Assembly (NCBI GenBank): GCA_964633145.1
Contig: CAZWFE010000001.1
Location: 62,001 to 126,000, forward strand
Length of the DNA stretch: 64,000 bases
From: CAJXSD01 sp964633145
Lineage (GTDB): Bacteria > Pseudomonadota > Alphaproteobacteria > Rhodobacterales > Rhodobacteraceae
Reading direction: 5' to 3'
Position 1 is the stretch's first letter; each line of letters opens with the position of its first letter. Shown one piece after another: positions 8,076 through 17,700 of the stretch. Below the pieces are notes generated by a model, which did not search any database, had not been told where the DNA came from, and was given only the letters and a program-made list of their open reading frames with translations. The translations under genes were made by a program, and so were the position numbers.

Positions 8076-8480
8076 TTACACTTGTTCTAGTTCAACCAGC
8101 GTCCCGTTAAAGTCCTTGGGATGCAAAAATAACACCGGCTTGCCATGAGCGCCGATTTTGGGTTCACCTGTTCCCAAAACGCGCGCGCCGGTGGATTGCA
8201 GGTGGTCGCGTGCGGCGATGATATCGTCGACTTCGTAACAGACATGGTGGATGCCGCCGGATGGGTTTTTGTCCAAGAATCCCTGAATTGGGCTGTTTTC
8301 ACCCAAAGGGTACAGCAATTCGATTTTGGTGTTGGGCAGTTCGATGAAAATTACAGTTACCCCATGATCGGGTTCGTCCTGTGGCGCGCCGACATTTGCG
8401 CCCAATGCGGTGCGGTATTGGTTGGCGGCTGCCTCTAGGTCGGGAACAGCGATGGCAACGTGGTTCAATCGTCCGATCAT
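8076..8480 (-). CDS. mce: Methylmalonyl-CoA epimerase
   Basis: This 134-residue vicinal-oxygen-chelate protein interconverts (2R)- and (2S)-methylmalonyl-CoA in propionyl-CoA assimilation. The metal ligands are visible: His in RLNHVAIAVPDL (residue 7), His in GGIHHVCYEV, and Glu in the final GTLVELEQV. Length and sequence are typical. No propionyl-CoA carboxylase or mutase genes are in the window. Confidence 0.92.
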   Translation of the reverse strand: MIGRLNHVAIAVPDLEAAANQYRTALGANVGAPQDEPDHGVTVIFIELPNTKIELLYPLGENSPIQGFLDKNPSGGIHHVCYEVDDIIAARDHLQSTGARVLGTGEPKIGAHGKPVLFLHPKDFNGTLVELEQV

Positions 8481-8622
8481 GGTTGTGTCCTTTCATATTG
8501 CTGGGCTTGTTATGCCGTGTTTGTTTGATTTCGTCTATGGACAAAGGCGCGCACCCATACCTGTTAACGCAATGTTAGGAAAGTTTCGGCACAGTTTCCA
8601 CATCCGCAGTAGGAGGATGACA

Positions 8623-9303
8623 ATGCCAAACACAGCTACACTGCCCTTTGCCGCCCGCGCGACCGCTGATAAACCGTTGTTGGGTTTGACCATTCTGTTG
8701 GTCGAAGACAGCCGTTTTTCCAGCGAAGCCGTGCGCATTATGTCCCTGCGCAGCGGCGCGCGATTGCGACGTGCTGATTGTATCACATCCGCGCGACGGC
8801 ATATGCGGCTCTATCGTCCGTCGATCGTGATCGTCGATGTGGGGCTGCCTGATGGATCGGGTCTGGATTTGATCCGTGAATTGGACACAGCGCGCCCAAG
8901 GGTGCAGGCCCTGATTGGTACCAGCGCCGATGATGCGATGGGACCGGACACCATTCAGGCCGGCGCAGACCAGTTTTTGGCCAAACCCTATCATAGCGTG
9001 GGGGTGTTTCAGCAAATGATATTGAATGTCTTGCCGGGCAACGCCCCGCCACGGGGACCGCGTTTAATTGATACCGGCAGTGTTGAACCGGATTTGGTCG
9101 TTTATCGCGACGAACTGCATCACGCTAAAAACCTGTTTTCACAAAACCCAAATTCCGCCATGCGGCAATATTTGCGACAATTCTTGATGGGTGTGGCGCG
9201 TGCCGTCGATGACACAGACCTGATCCAAGCAGCCCAGCAGGGCGATTTTACCCGTATGCGCAGGCTGGTCGATCAGCGATTGACCGAAATTCACCCAATT
9301 TGA
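8623..9303 (+). CDS. Stand-alone receiver-domain protein with helical C-terminus
   Basis: This 226-residue protein has a CheY-like receiver at about residues 20-140: LTILLVEDSRFSSEAV gives the acidic pocket, Asp in VIVDVGLPDGSG is the phospho-acceptor, and Lys in FLAKPYHS is the conserved lysine. The remaining 85 residues are probably helical (HHAKNLFSQNPNSAMRQYLR, then a second helix with FTRMRRLVDQR) and match no output domain I recognise. The start at 8623 is set by a perfect AGGAGG at 8611-8616; an ATG six bases earlier touches that motif. It is divergent from mce. No partner kinase is next to it. Confidence 0.8.
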   Translation: MPNTATLPFAARATADKPLLGLTILLVEDSRFSSEAVRIMSLRSGARLRRADCITSARRHMRLYRPSIVIVDVGLPDGSGLDLIRELDTARPRVQALIGTSADDAMGPDTIQAGADQFLAKPYHSVGVFQQMILNVLPGNAPPRGPRLIDTGSVEPDLVVYRDELHHAKNLFSQNPNSAMRQYLRQFLMGVARAVDDTDLIQAAQQGDFTRMRRLVDQRLTEIHPI

Positions 9304-9311
9304 AGGATTGA

Positions 9312-10118
9312 TTACCAAGATATGGTCATGACTTGTGACAGTTTGGGGCGATTAGTGCGCAGTGTGAATTTGTAATCAGATTTTTCAACGGTCAAATTTG
9401 GATCCTGGATTTCCATGTAATCTAGCGTCACGTCATACTGATACTCTGGCGGCCTATCACATTCCAAATGTGTGATCATGAAAGTCATCTGGCCAGTGGG
9501 GTATAGCGCCCAAGAGCTGTAATGTGACGGGGTGTGCATGGATGGATCAAAATCACGCGTCATTTCAATATGGCGACGGATAGTGGTCCCAGTTTTTGCA
9601 GGCTTGTCTAACTGGGATACATATTCGTCTTGGCCTAAAAATTTCTGTTGATAAACTAAATCACCCGCCTCGATGCTTAAACTGCGAATGGGCATATCCC
9701 CGTCAACTGTTGTGAATTTCAGGGCGTCGACGGGGCCAGAAACGACGCGAAAATCATGGTCTAGCGTGATAATGATTTTTTTCTGCTTTACCAGAACTTG
9801 GACGTGTTGGGTCATGTTTTCGCAACAAACCCGAAACATTGGCGGCTGGCCAATGTATAGCGACACAAAATCAATCAGTTTGCCGTGTACATCCCGTAAC
9901 GTCTGCCCCCCAAATTTTTCGCAAATTTTCTTGCTGTGTTTTTTGACGGTTTCAGCAGATAACGCCAAGTGTTGCCCAATTTCTTGTGCTGTGGCGCCGC
10001 TGGCTAGGTGGGGAATTACATCACGTTCACGATTGGTCAAATTCGGGTAAATGAAATCTAGGGTGCTAAAATGGCTTTGGGATTGGTGGTCTACCATGCC
10101 CATTTCACCACATAGCAT
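9312..10118 (-). CDS. LuxR-type HTH protein with unrecognised C-terminal beta-rich domain
   Basis: This 268-residue protein has a LuxR/GerE helix-turn-helix at the N-terminus (about 27-90: LTNRERDVIPHLASGATAQEIGQHLALSAETVKKHSKKI). Most LuxR proteins carry it at the C-terminus. The remaining 175 residues are rich in alternating hydrophobic residues, with tracts such as KKIIITLDHDFRVVSG and a final TLRTNRPKLSQVMTISW, and match no family I know. The neighbour upstream (10091-10850) is a paralogue with the same layout, so the C-terminal part is a real domain. The start overlaps that gene by 28 bases; ATGs at 10103 and 10097 are alternatives. Confidence 0.72.
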   Translation of the reverse strand: MLCGEMGMVDHQSQSHFSTLDFIYPNLTNRERDVIPHLASGATAQEIGQHLALSAETVKKHSKKICEKFGGQTLRDVHGKLIDFVSLYIGQPPMFRVCCENMTQHVQVLVKQKKIIITLDHDFRVVSGPVDALKFTTVDGDMPIRSLSIEAGDLVYQQKFLGQDEYVSQLDKPAKTGTTIRRHIEMTRDFDPSMHTPSHYSSWALYPTGQMTFMITHLECDRPPEYQYDVTLDYMEIQDPNLTVEKSDYKFTLRTNRPKLSQVMTISW

Positions 10119-10850
10119 TTTTGGTAACTTGGATCATAACTGACCAGACGCAGCCCTTGGCTTGACTGTGTGATGACTAAACTGTCGTCTTGGACCTGTT
10201 GCGAATGCAGGCACACGGTTACGTCGATATGACTTGGGGGGCGCGTGCTGCGAAAAACAACATCCATTTCCAAGCGTTCGCTTGGGTACATACACAATGC
10301 GGCGTAATGGCCATCCGAATACGCCGCAGGCATCGTCCGCGTGACGCGTGCATTTCGGGTAAACTGCGTTCCTTGCTTTACCGCTGGGACAACAGGTGTT
10401 TCGAAAATCGCCCGCCCCGCACGAATTGCGGTTGGTTTTGGCCGCATCCCGTCAATTTCGACACTGATCAGCGGGAAAGCATCTGTCACCGCCGTAAAAT
10501 GCAGAGACGAAACAACCGGGCTGATCGCTGTAAAGTGGTGCGAAATCTGCGTAAGCACTTCTTTTTTCTGTGTCAATGACCGCAGAAAATTTCGCAAGAT
10601 TGCAGAACACTTCGAAATTGGCGGTGGTGTCAAAATAGTATTCTTGGTGCAGTCGCATCGCCGGCAATGCATCACGGATGTTTGCCGCGTCATATTTTTT
10701 TAACATGCTGCGGACATGCTTCTTTATTGTCTCGACGGATACGTCGAGTTCGCGTGCCATTTCATGTCGTGTTTTCCCCGAAACCAAGAGTGGCAAGCAG
10801 TCTCGTTCACGGGGTGTAAGAAGTGGAGGCGGTATCATAAACCCGTCCAA
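10091..10850 (-). pseudogene. Paralogous LuxR-type HTH protein, frameshifted at a poly-A tract
   Basis: The first frame (10850 down to about 10565) encodes an N-terminal LuxR HTH (LTPRERDCLPLLVSGKTRHEMARELDVSVETIKKHVRSML) and then NFEVFCNLAKFSAVIDTEK. Similarity to the downstream paralogue continues in another frame (KEVLTQISHHF to the stop at 10091). The switch falls at a six-A tract on the coding strand (about 10562-10567) and needs +1 or -2. A -2 shift gives exactly the spacing of the paralogue (29 residues between conserved Phe positions). It could be a mutation, a sequencing error, or slippage at the homopolymer. Full product about 250 residues. Confidence 0.65.
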
Positions 10851-10913
10851 TGCCTATAGCTAGGTTTATAGCATAGATCATTCTGCGGGAATGTAATTTA
10901 CAAAAGTGTTAAG

Positions 10914-10947
10914 AAATTTGACCGCTGGCGGGGCCAACGGTCAAATT
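10914..10947 (-). terminator. Probable terminator of aspS
   Basis: An inverted repeat (AATTTGACCG / CGGTCAAATT, about 10 bp, loop about 13 bases) lies 10 bases after the aspS stop codon, with a T-rich stretch following on the minus strand. The interval 10851-10957 otherwise holds only the presumed promoter of the LuxR-like pair. Confidence 0.6.
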
Positions 10948-10957
10948 AAGTTGTTGA

Positions 10958-12739
10958 TTATTCTTGTGGGATCACCCGCAGGTTCAATTCCATCAATTGC
11001 TCGGGCATTGGATCGGATGGCGCATTCATCATCAGGTCTTCTGCGCGTTGGTTCATCGGGAACATGATAACTTCGCGGATGTTTGCGGTGTCGGCCAGCA
11101 ACATCACGATGCGGTCGATCCCAGCGGCACAGCCACCGTGAGGGGGTGCACCGTATTGGAACGCGTTGACCATGCCGCCGAACCGCTTGCGCACTTCGTC
11201 TTGACCATAGCCTGCGATTTCGAACGCTTTGAACATGATTTCTGGGCGGTGGTTTCGGATCGCGCCGGATACCAATTCGTAGCCGTTACAGGCCAAATCA
11301 TATTGGAACCCTTTGACTTGCAGCGGGTCGCCGTTCAGGGCGTCCATTCCGCCTTGGGGCATTGAAAACGGGTTGTGTTCGAAATCGATTTTGCCGGTTT
11401 CTTCGTCCTGTTCATAGATCGGGAAATCCACGATCCAAGCAAAGGCAAAGCGGTTCGTATCGGTCAGACCCAATTCCGCGCCGATCACGTCGCGCGCGCG
11501 GCCCGCCACCTTCTCGAATGATTTTGGTTTGCCGCCCAAGAAAAACGCAGCATCCCCAACGCCCAGACCCAGTTGCTGGCGGATCGCTTCGGTCCGTTCT
11601 GGGCCGATGTTTTTCGCCAATGGGCCGGCGGCCTCCATCCCGTTGTCGCCATCACGCCAGAAAATATAGCCCATGCCTGGCAGGCCCTCTTTCTGGGCGA
11701 ATGCGTTCATGCGGTCGCAGAATTTGCGGCTGCCACCAGTTGGGGCAGGGATCGCACGAATTTCGGTACCATCTTGTTCCAACAGTTTCGCAAAAATGGC
11801 AAAGCCGGATCCGCGGAAATGATCGGACACAACCTGCATTTTAATCGGGTTGCGCAGGTCGGGTTTATCAGACCCGTACCACAACGCCGCGTCGCGGTAT
11901 GAAATTTGCGGCCATTCAGCAGGGTTATCAACGGTTTTGCCGCCGGCAAATTCTTCAAACACACCGGCCAAGACGGGTGAAATGGTGTCAAAAACGTCCT
12001 GCTGTGTGACAAAGGACATTTCCAAATCCAACTGATAGAAATCGGTTGGGGATCGGTCTGCACGTGGGTCTTCGTCACGGAAACAGGGGGCGATTTGGAA
12101 ATATTTGTCATAGCCTGACACCATGATCAGCTGTTTGAATTGCTGTGGTGCTTGGGGCAGAGCATAAAATTTACCAGGGTGCAAACGCGATGGCACCAGA
12201 AAATCGCGCGCCCCTTCGGGTGATGACGCGGTGATGATCGGCGTTTGATATTCGCGGAAACCCTTGTCCCACATGCGACGACGCATAGAGGCCACCACAT
12301 CCGACCGCAGGGTCATGTTGCGCTGCATCGCTTCACGGCGCAGGTCCAGATACCGATAGCGCAGGCGCGTTTCTTCGGGGTATTCTTGGTCGCCGAACAC
12401 CATCAGGGGCAATTCGTTGGATGCGCCCAATACTTCGACATCGCGCACGAATACTTCGATTTCGCCGGTTGGGATTTTGGTGTTGATCAGGCTTTCATCA
12501 CGGGCCTTGACCACACCATCAATGCGGATACACCATTCGCTGCGCACCTTTTCCAATTCGTTGAAAACGGGGCTGTCCGGGTCACATAGAACCTGCGTCA
12601 CACCATAGTGGTCGCGCAGGTCGATAAACAACACACCACCGTGATCGCGGACGCGATGGACCCAGCCCGACAAACGGACGGTGTCACCCACGTTGGATTT
12701 GTTCAGATCGGCACAGGTATGGCTGCGATAGGCGTGCAT
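10958..12739 (-). CDS. aspS: Aspartyl-tRNA synthetase
   Basis: This class II aminoacyl-tRNA synthetase of 593 residues charges tRNA-Asp (in many alphaproteobacteria also tRNA-Asn). Domains: N-terminal OB-fold anticodon-binding domain (about 1-110, SGWVHRVRDHGGVLFIDLRDHYG), the catalytic core with motif 2 (FRDEDPRADRSPTDFYQLD), a GAD insertion at about 300-400, and motif 3 (GIDRIVMLL). The start at 12739 begins MHAYRSHTCADLN, typical of the family; the open frame upstream is ignored. Monocistronic, with a downstream terminator. Confidence 0.96.
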   Translation of the reverse strand: MHAYRSHTCADLNKSNVGDTVRLSGWVHRVRDHGGVLFIDLRDHYGVTQVLCDPDSPVFNELEKVRSEWCIRIDGVVKARDESLINTKIPTGEIEVFVRDVEVLGASNELPLMVFGDQEYPEETRLRYRYLDLRREAMQRNMTLRSDVVASMRRRMWDKGFREYQTPIITASSPEGARDFLVPSRLHPGKFYALPQAPQQFKQLIMVSGYDKYFQIAPCFRDEDPRADRSPTDFYQLDLEMSFVTQQDVFDTISPVLAGVFEEFAGGKTVDNPAEWPQISYRDAALWYGSDKPDLRNPIKMQVVSDHFRGSGFAIFAKLLEQDGTEIRAIPAPTGGSRKFCDRMNAFAQKEGLPGMGYIFWRDGDNGMEAAGPLAKNIGPERTEAIRQQLGLGVGDAAFFLGGKPKSFEKVAGRARDVIGAELGLTDTNRFAFAWIVDFPIYEQDEETGKIDFEHNPFSMPQGGMDALNGDPLQVKGFQYDLACNGYELVSGAIRNHRPEIMFKAFEIAGYGQDEVRKRFGGMVNAFQYGAPPHGGCAAGIDRIVMLLADTANIREVIMFPMNQRAEDLMMNAPSDPMPEQLMELNLRVIPQE

Positions 12740-12860
12740 TTTGTGGCCCCTTTGGGTTTGATGGATTTCGTGTCTAGCGCGATACACAAGGTTGCGCGCG
12801 TGATGTCAAGGGCAATGGCCCGTTTTGCCCCATTTGATAGGGGTTTTTCGCCCAAAAACA

Positions 12861-13508
12861 CTAGGTTCTGTTCAAATCCGCACGAATTTTCCCGCGCAGC
12901 GAATTGCCCACCACAACGGAACGCGCGGCCATCAAATCGCCAAGTGTTACGGTTTTTACTGTGACTTCGCCGGATTTGATCAGTTTTTGCCGCAATATTC
13001 CGGGCAAACAGCCCGCGCTGATCGGGGGGGTCACCCATGTGCCGCCCTGTGTTTCGACGAACACATTGGTAATTGTGCCTTCGCATAATTCGTCGCGTTC
13101 ATTTAGAAACAGCATTTCATGTATACCACGCGGCAGGTTGGCGCGTGTGGTGTCATAAATATCGCGCTGGGTGGTTTTATGTGCCAACCATGCGTCGCCT
13201 GTGTTCAGCCGCGTGTCGCTGATATCAACCTGCCAGACGGCGGGCGTTGGATCCAACGGAACATGGGACAGTTGGAAATCGCCCTTGACCCCCAAGGTCA
13301 ATCGGCAACGCAGCGGTTTGTTGCCGCTTAGACCATCGCAGATATGTTCGGCCAAGTCGCGATCAAACGCAAAGCCCAACTGGCGCGCACTGTCACACAT
13401 GCGATTTAGGTGTAATCCCAGATCGACCGCGCCAAAACCGGGGGTGTACCGAAATGTTTCAATCAGGCGGCAATCGGGGGGGACAATTTCGCAAAACGCG
13501 CTTTCCAC
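12861..13508 (-). CDS. pabC: Class IV aminotransferase, 4-amino-4-deoxychorismate lyase-like
   Basis: This 215-residue PLP fold-type IV protein resembles aminodeoxychorismate lyase, which makes 4-aminobenzoate for folate. Visible signatures are LIETFRYTPGFGAVDLGLHLNRM at the N-terminus, the Lys in WLAHKTTQRDIYD (PLP lysine), and the EGTITNVFVE and GCLPGILRQKL segments. It overlaps the end of pabB by 46 bases, so the two are translated from one message. It is a little shorter than E. coli PabC (269). Confidence 0.85.
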   Translation of the reverse strand: MESAFCEIVPPDCRLIETFRYTPGFGAVDLGLHLNRMCDSARQLGFAFDRDLAEHICDGLSGNKPLRCRLTLGVKGDFQLSHVPLDPTPAVWQVDISDTRLNTGDAWLAHKTTQRDIYDTTRANLPRGIHEMLFLNERDELCEGTITNVFVETQGGTWVTPPISAGCLPGILRQKLIKSGEVTVKTVTLGDLMAARSVVVGNSLRGKIRADLNRT

Positions 13509-14593
13509 AGGGCTTCCTCGTATTCTGATGGACCTAGACTATCATAAACGACACCACCGCCGACATTTAAGCGCGCCTGTCCGTTTTTTACGTCTAATGT
13601 ACGAATGGCCACATTAAATTCGGATTTGCCGTCGGGGGCCATCCAGCCAATGGTACCGCAATAAATGCCACGCGGGGCCGGTTCTAGGTCGTCGATAATT
13701 TCCATCGCGCGCAGTTTGGGCGCACCTGTGATCGACCCACAGGGAAACAGCGCCCGCATGATTTGCGAAAACTGAACCGGGCCATCCAATTCGCCCGCCA
13801 CCAACGACACCATTTGATGCACGGTTGCATAGGTTTCGACATGGAACAATTTTGGCACATGCACCGAACCGGTACGACAGATCCGCGAAATGTCATTTCG
13901 CAACAAATCCACGATCATCAGGTTTTCGGCGCGGTTTTTTTCGTCGGTTTCTAAAAAACGACGGGCTTGTTCATCGCGGTTTGGGTCTGTGTGTCGGGGT
14001 TGGGTGCCTTTCATCGGGCGGGTTTCGATATGGCCTTGGGCGTCAGTGCGGAAAAACAATTCCGGCGAACGGGACAAAAATGCGCCTTGGTCTGCGCCCA
14101 GATCAACGAATGCGCCGTGTTTGACCCGCTGGCGGGACGTCAACGCGTGGTAAAGCGACCACGCATCACCCGTGATTTGCGCCATCATCGGAAAGGTTAG
14201 GTTGATTTGATACACATCACCGGCCTTGATCCATTCAATGACACGATCAAAGGCTTGGATATACTGGTTTTCGGTCCAATGTGGGGTCCAATCGCTGATT
14301 GAACAGGGCGATACGGTCGGATCGTGGCGTTCTATGGGGCCAGAAAAAACACCAAAGTTCAGCAAATCACGCCCTGATTGCGTGTCGGGCATGCGATGTG
14401 CCAGGCGGGGTTCCAACGCATAGCCCAGTTCGTAATCGGCATATCCAGCAATCCAATACCCTTGGGCGCGCGCATCATCAATTTGACGCAATGCGTCATC
14501 AACCTGCCCCGCAGACTGCGCGCGGATGGTATAAACGGGGTCCGAAAACCAATGTTTTTGCGCATCTGGTGCGGTGTCAAACCGAATCTGCAT
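13463..14593 (-). CDS. pabB: Aminodeoxychorismate synthase component I
   Basis: This 376-residue chorismate-utilising enzyme aminates chorismate to 4-amino-4-deoxychorismate. The C-terminal two-thirds carries family signatures: KAGDVYQINLTFPM, ETRPMKGTQPR, ENLMIVDLLRNDISRICRTGSV, FPCGSITGAPKLRAMEIID, and RGIYCGTIGW with FNVAIRTL. The N-terminal part is short compared with E. coli PabB (453), as is usual in this order. pabC follows with overlap. No glutamine amidotransferase (pabA) is nearby. Confidence 0.9.
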   Translation of the reverse strand: MQIRFDTAPDAQKHWFSDPVYTIRAQSAGQVDDALRQIDDARAQGYWIAGYADYELGYALEPRLAHRMPDTQSGRDLLNFGVFSGPIERHDPTVSPCSISDWTPHWTENQYIQAFDRVIEWIKAGDVYQINLTFPMMAQITGDAWSLYHALTSRQRVKHGAFVDLGADQGAFLSRSPELFFRTDAQGHIETRPMKGTQPRHTDPNRDEQARRFLETDEKNRAENLMIVDLLRNDISRICRTGSVHVPKLFHVETYATVHQMVSLVAGELDGPVQFSQIMRALFPCGSITGAPKLRAMEIIDDLEPAPRGIYCGTIGWMAPDGKSEFNVAIRTLDVKNGQARLNVGGGVVYDSLGPSEYEEALWKARFAKLSPPIAA

Positions 14594-14650
14594 GGGTTAC
14601 CTTGTGTGTTGTTGATTGCGATATAGGCCGAATTTCAAAAAATCGACAGC

Positions 14651-14667
14651 CAAATAGCGGCTATTTG
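14651..14667. promoter_or_regulatory. Palindrome in the pabB-carB intergenic region
   Basis: CAAATAGC-G-GCTATTTG is a perfect 8-bp inverted repeat around one base, 114 bases upstream of carB and 57 bases upstream of pabB in the shared divergent promoter region (14594-14780). It is followed by TTATTTTT on the plus strand. An operator or a small attenuator are both possible. Confidence 0.4.
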
Positions 14668-14780
14668 CGTTATTTTTCCGATGGGGCTTGATCCTAGGCG
14701 GATGTTGATTATAACGCAGAACAATTTGCGCCCGCATTGTAACGGGCCCATTTTGCTGCCGCAAACAAAAAGGTCGTCCC

Positions 14781-17700
14781 ATGCCCAAAAGAACCGACAT
14801 TTCCTCAATCATGATTATCGGCGCAGGTCCGATCGTTATTGGCCAAGCCTGTGAATTCGATTATTCTGGCGCCCAAGCGTGTAAAGCGTTGAGAGAAGAG
14901 GGGTATCGCGTGGTGTTGGTCAATTCCAACCCAGCGACGATTATGACAGACCCTGGTCTGGCGGATGCCACCTATATCGAACCCATCACACCAGAAGTGG
15001 TTGCCAAAATCATCGAGAAAGAGCGCCCCGACGCATTGCTGCCAACGATGGGCGGTCAAACGGGTCTGAACACCGCGCTCGCGCTTGAGGAAATGGGCGT
15101 GCTGGACAAATACGGCGTTGAAATGATTGGCGCAAAACGCGACGCCATTGAAATGGCCGAAGATCGCAAATTGTTCCGCGAAGCGATGGATCGCATCGGT
15201 TTGGAAAACCCCAAAGCAACCATCATCACCGCCCCCAAGAAAGAAAACGGCCAAGCTGACCTGAACGAAGGCGTGCGGTTGGCGGTTGATGCGTTGGATG
15301 AAATCGGCCTGCCGGCGATTATCCGTCCGGCCTTTACCTTGGGTGGGACAGGTGGCGGTGTCGCCTATAACCGCGAAGATTACGAATATTATTGCCGCAC
15401 AGGGATGGACGCATCGCCCGTGAACCAAATCTTGGTCGACGAATCCCTGTTGGGTTGGAAAGAATACGAAATGGAGGTTGTCCGCGACAAAGCTGACAAC
15501 GCTATCATCATTTGTTCCATCGAAAACGTGGACCCCATGGGCGTGCATACGGGTGATTCCATCACCGTTGCCCCTGCGCTGACGCTGACGGACAAAGAAT
15601 ACCAAATCATGCGCAATGGATCGATCGCAGTTCTGCGCGAAATCGGCGTCGAAACGGGCGGATCCAACGTGCAATGGGCGGTTAACCCCGTCGATGGCCG
15701 CATGGTCGTGATCGAAATGAACCCGCGCGTGTCACGGTCGTCTGCCTTGGCGTCCAAGGCGACGGGTTTCCCGATTGCTAAAATTGCTGCAAAACTGGCA
15801 GTCGGCTATACGCTGGATGAATTGGACAATGACATTACCAAGGTAACGCCTGCGTCCTTTGAACCAACAATCGATTATGTCGTCACCAAAATCCCAAAAT
15901 TCGCGTTCGAAAAATTCCCAGGGTCCAAACCCCATTTGACCACAGCGATGAAGTCGGTTGGTGAAACTATGGCGATTGGTCGTACGATTCACGAATCTTT
16001 GCAAAAAGCATTGGCATCGATGGAATCGGGCCTGACCGGCTTTGACGAAGTTGAGATAGAAGGCGCGCCAGAGAAATCCGCCGTGATTGCCGCGATCAGC
16101 CAGCAAACACCAGATCGGATGCGCACCATTGCGCAGGCTATGCGTTATGGTCTGACAAATGATGAAATTCACAATGTGACCGCCTTTGATCCTTGGTTCT
16201 TGGACCGTATTCGCGAAATCGTCGAGGCCGAAGAAACCATTCGCGCCAATGGCTTGCCCAATGATGCAGGCGGCATGCGCCATGTGAAAATGATGGGCTT
16301 TACCGATGCGCGTTTGGCCAAACTGACTGGGTTTTCGGAAACAGATGTACGCCGCGCGCGCCGCAATTTGGGCGTGAACGCTGTCTTTAAACGTATCGAC
16401 ACCTGTGCCGCCGAATTTGAGGCACAAACCCCCTATATGTATTCAACATACGAAATGCCCATGATGGGCGAAGTTGAATGCGAAGCCCGCCCATCGGATC
16501 GCAAGAAAGTGGTGATCTTGGGCGGCGGTCCAAACCGTATTGGTCAGGGTATCGAATTTGACTATTGCTGCTGTCATGCGTGTTTTTCTCTGACAGACGT
16601 GGGTTATGAAACCATCATGGTCAATTGTAACCCTGAAACGGTTTCAACGGATTATGACACATCGGATCGTTTGTATTTCGAACCGCTGACCTTTGAACAC
16701 GTGATGGAAATCCTGCGCGTCGAACAGGACAGCGGCACATTGCATGGTGTGATTGTGCAGTTTGGAGGGCAAACCCCGTTGAAATTGGCCAATGCACTGG
16801 AATCCGAAGGCATCCCAATTCTGGGAACAACACCCGATGCGATTGATTTGGCTGAGGATCGCGAACGGTTCCAAGCCTTGGTCAATCAGCTGGGATTAAA
16901 GCAACCCAAAAACGGCATTGCCCATTCCGACGCCGAAGCGCTGGAAATTGCCGAAGACATTGGTTTCCCATTGGTGATCCGCCCGTCCTATGTTTTGGGC
17001 GGTCGTGCGATGGAAATCGTGCGCGATATGGATCAGCTGCGCCGCTATATCCGCGAAGCGGTTGTTGTATCCGGTGACAGCCCCGTCCTGTTGGACAGCT
17101 ATCTATCGGGTGCGGTGGAATGTGATGTTGATGCCCTGTCAGACGGTACAAATGTTCACGTCGCCGGCATCATGCAACATATCGAAGAGGCCGGCGTGCA
17201 TTCCGGTGACAGCGCCTGTTCCCTGCCGCCCTATTCGTTGTCAGCTGAGATTATCGACGAACTAAAGGTGCAAACAAACGCACTGGCGCTGGGCCTAAAT
17301 GTTGTGGGTTTGATGAACGTACAATTCGCGGTCAAAGATGGCGAAATTTACTTGATTGAGGTCAATCCACGTGCATCGCGTACCGTGCCATTTGTTGCCA
17401 AAGCGACCGACAGCGCGATTGCATCCATCGCCGCGCGTTTGATGGCGGGCGAACCGCTTAGCAATTTCCCAATGCGCGAACCTTATCGTGATGTCAGTTA
17501 CGGTGGATCGCTGCCAATCGCGGATCCGATGACGCTGGCTGATCCAAATATGCCATGGTTCAGCGTGAAAGAGGCGGTGATGCCATTTGCACGTTTCCCA
17601 GGTGTCGATACACTTTTGGGTCCAGAAATGCGTTCAACCGGTGAAGTCATGGGCTGGGATCGCAGCTTTGCCCGTGCGTTCCTAAAGGCACAGATGGGCG

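Noticed and set aside
14805..16427. Long antisense frames within carB
   Set aside because: They lie entirely over conserved carB domains, have no ribosome binding site and resemble no protein.
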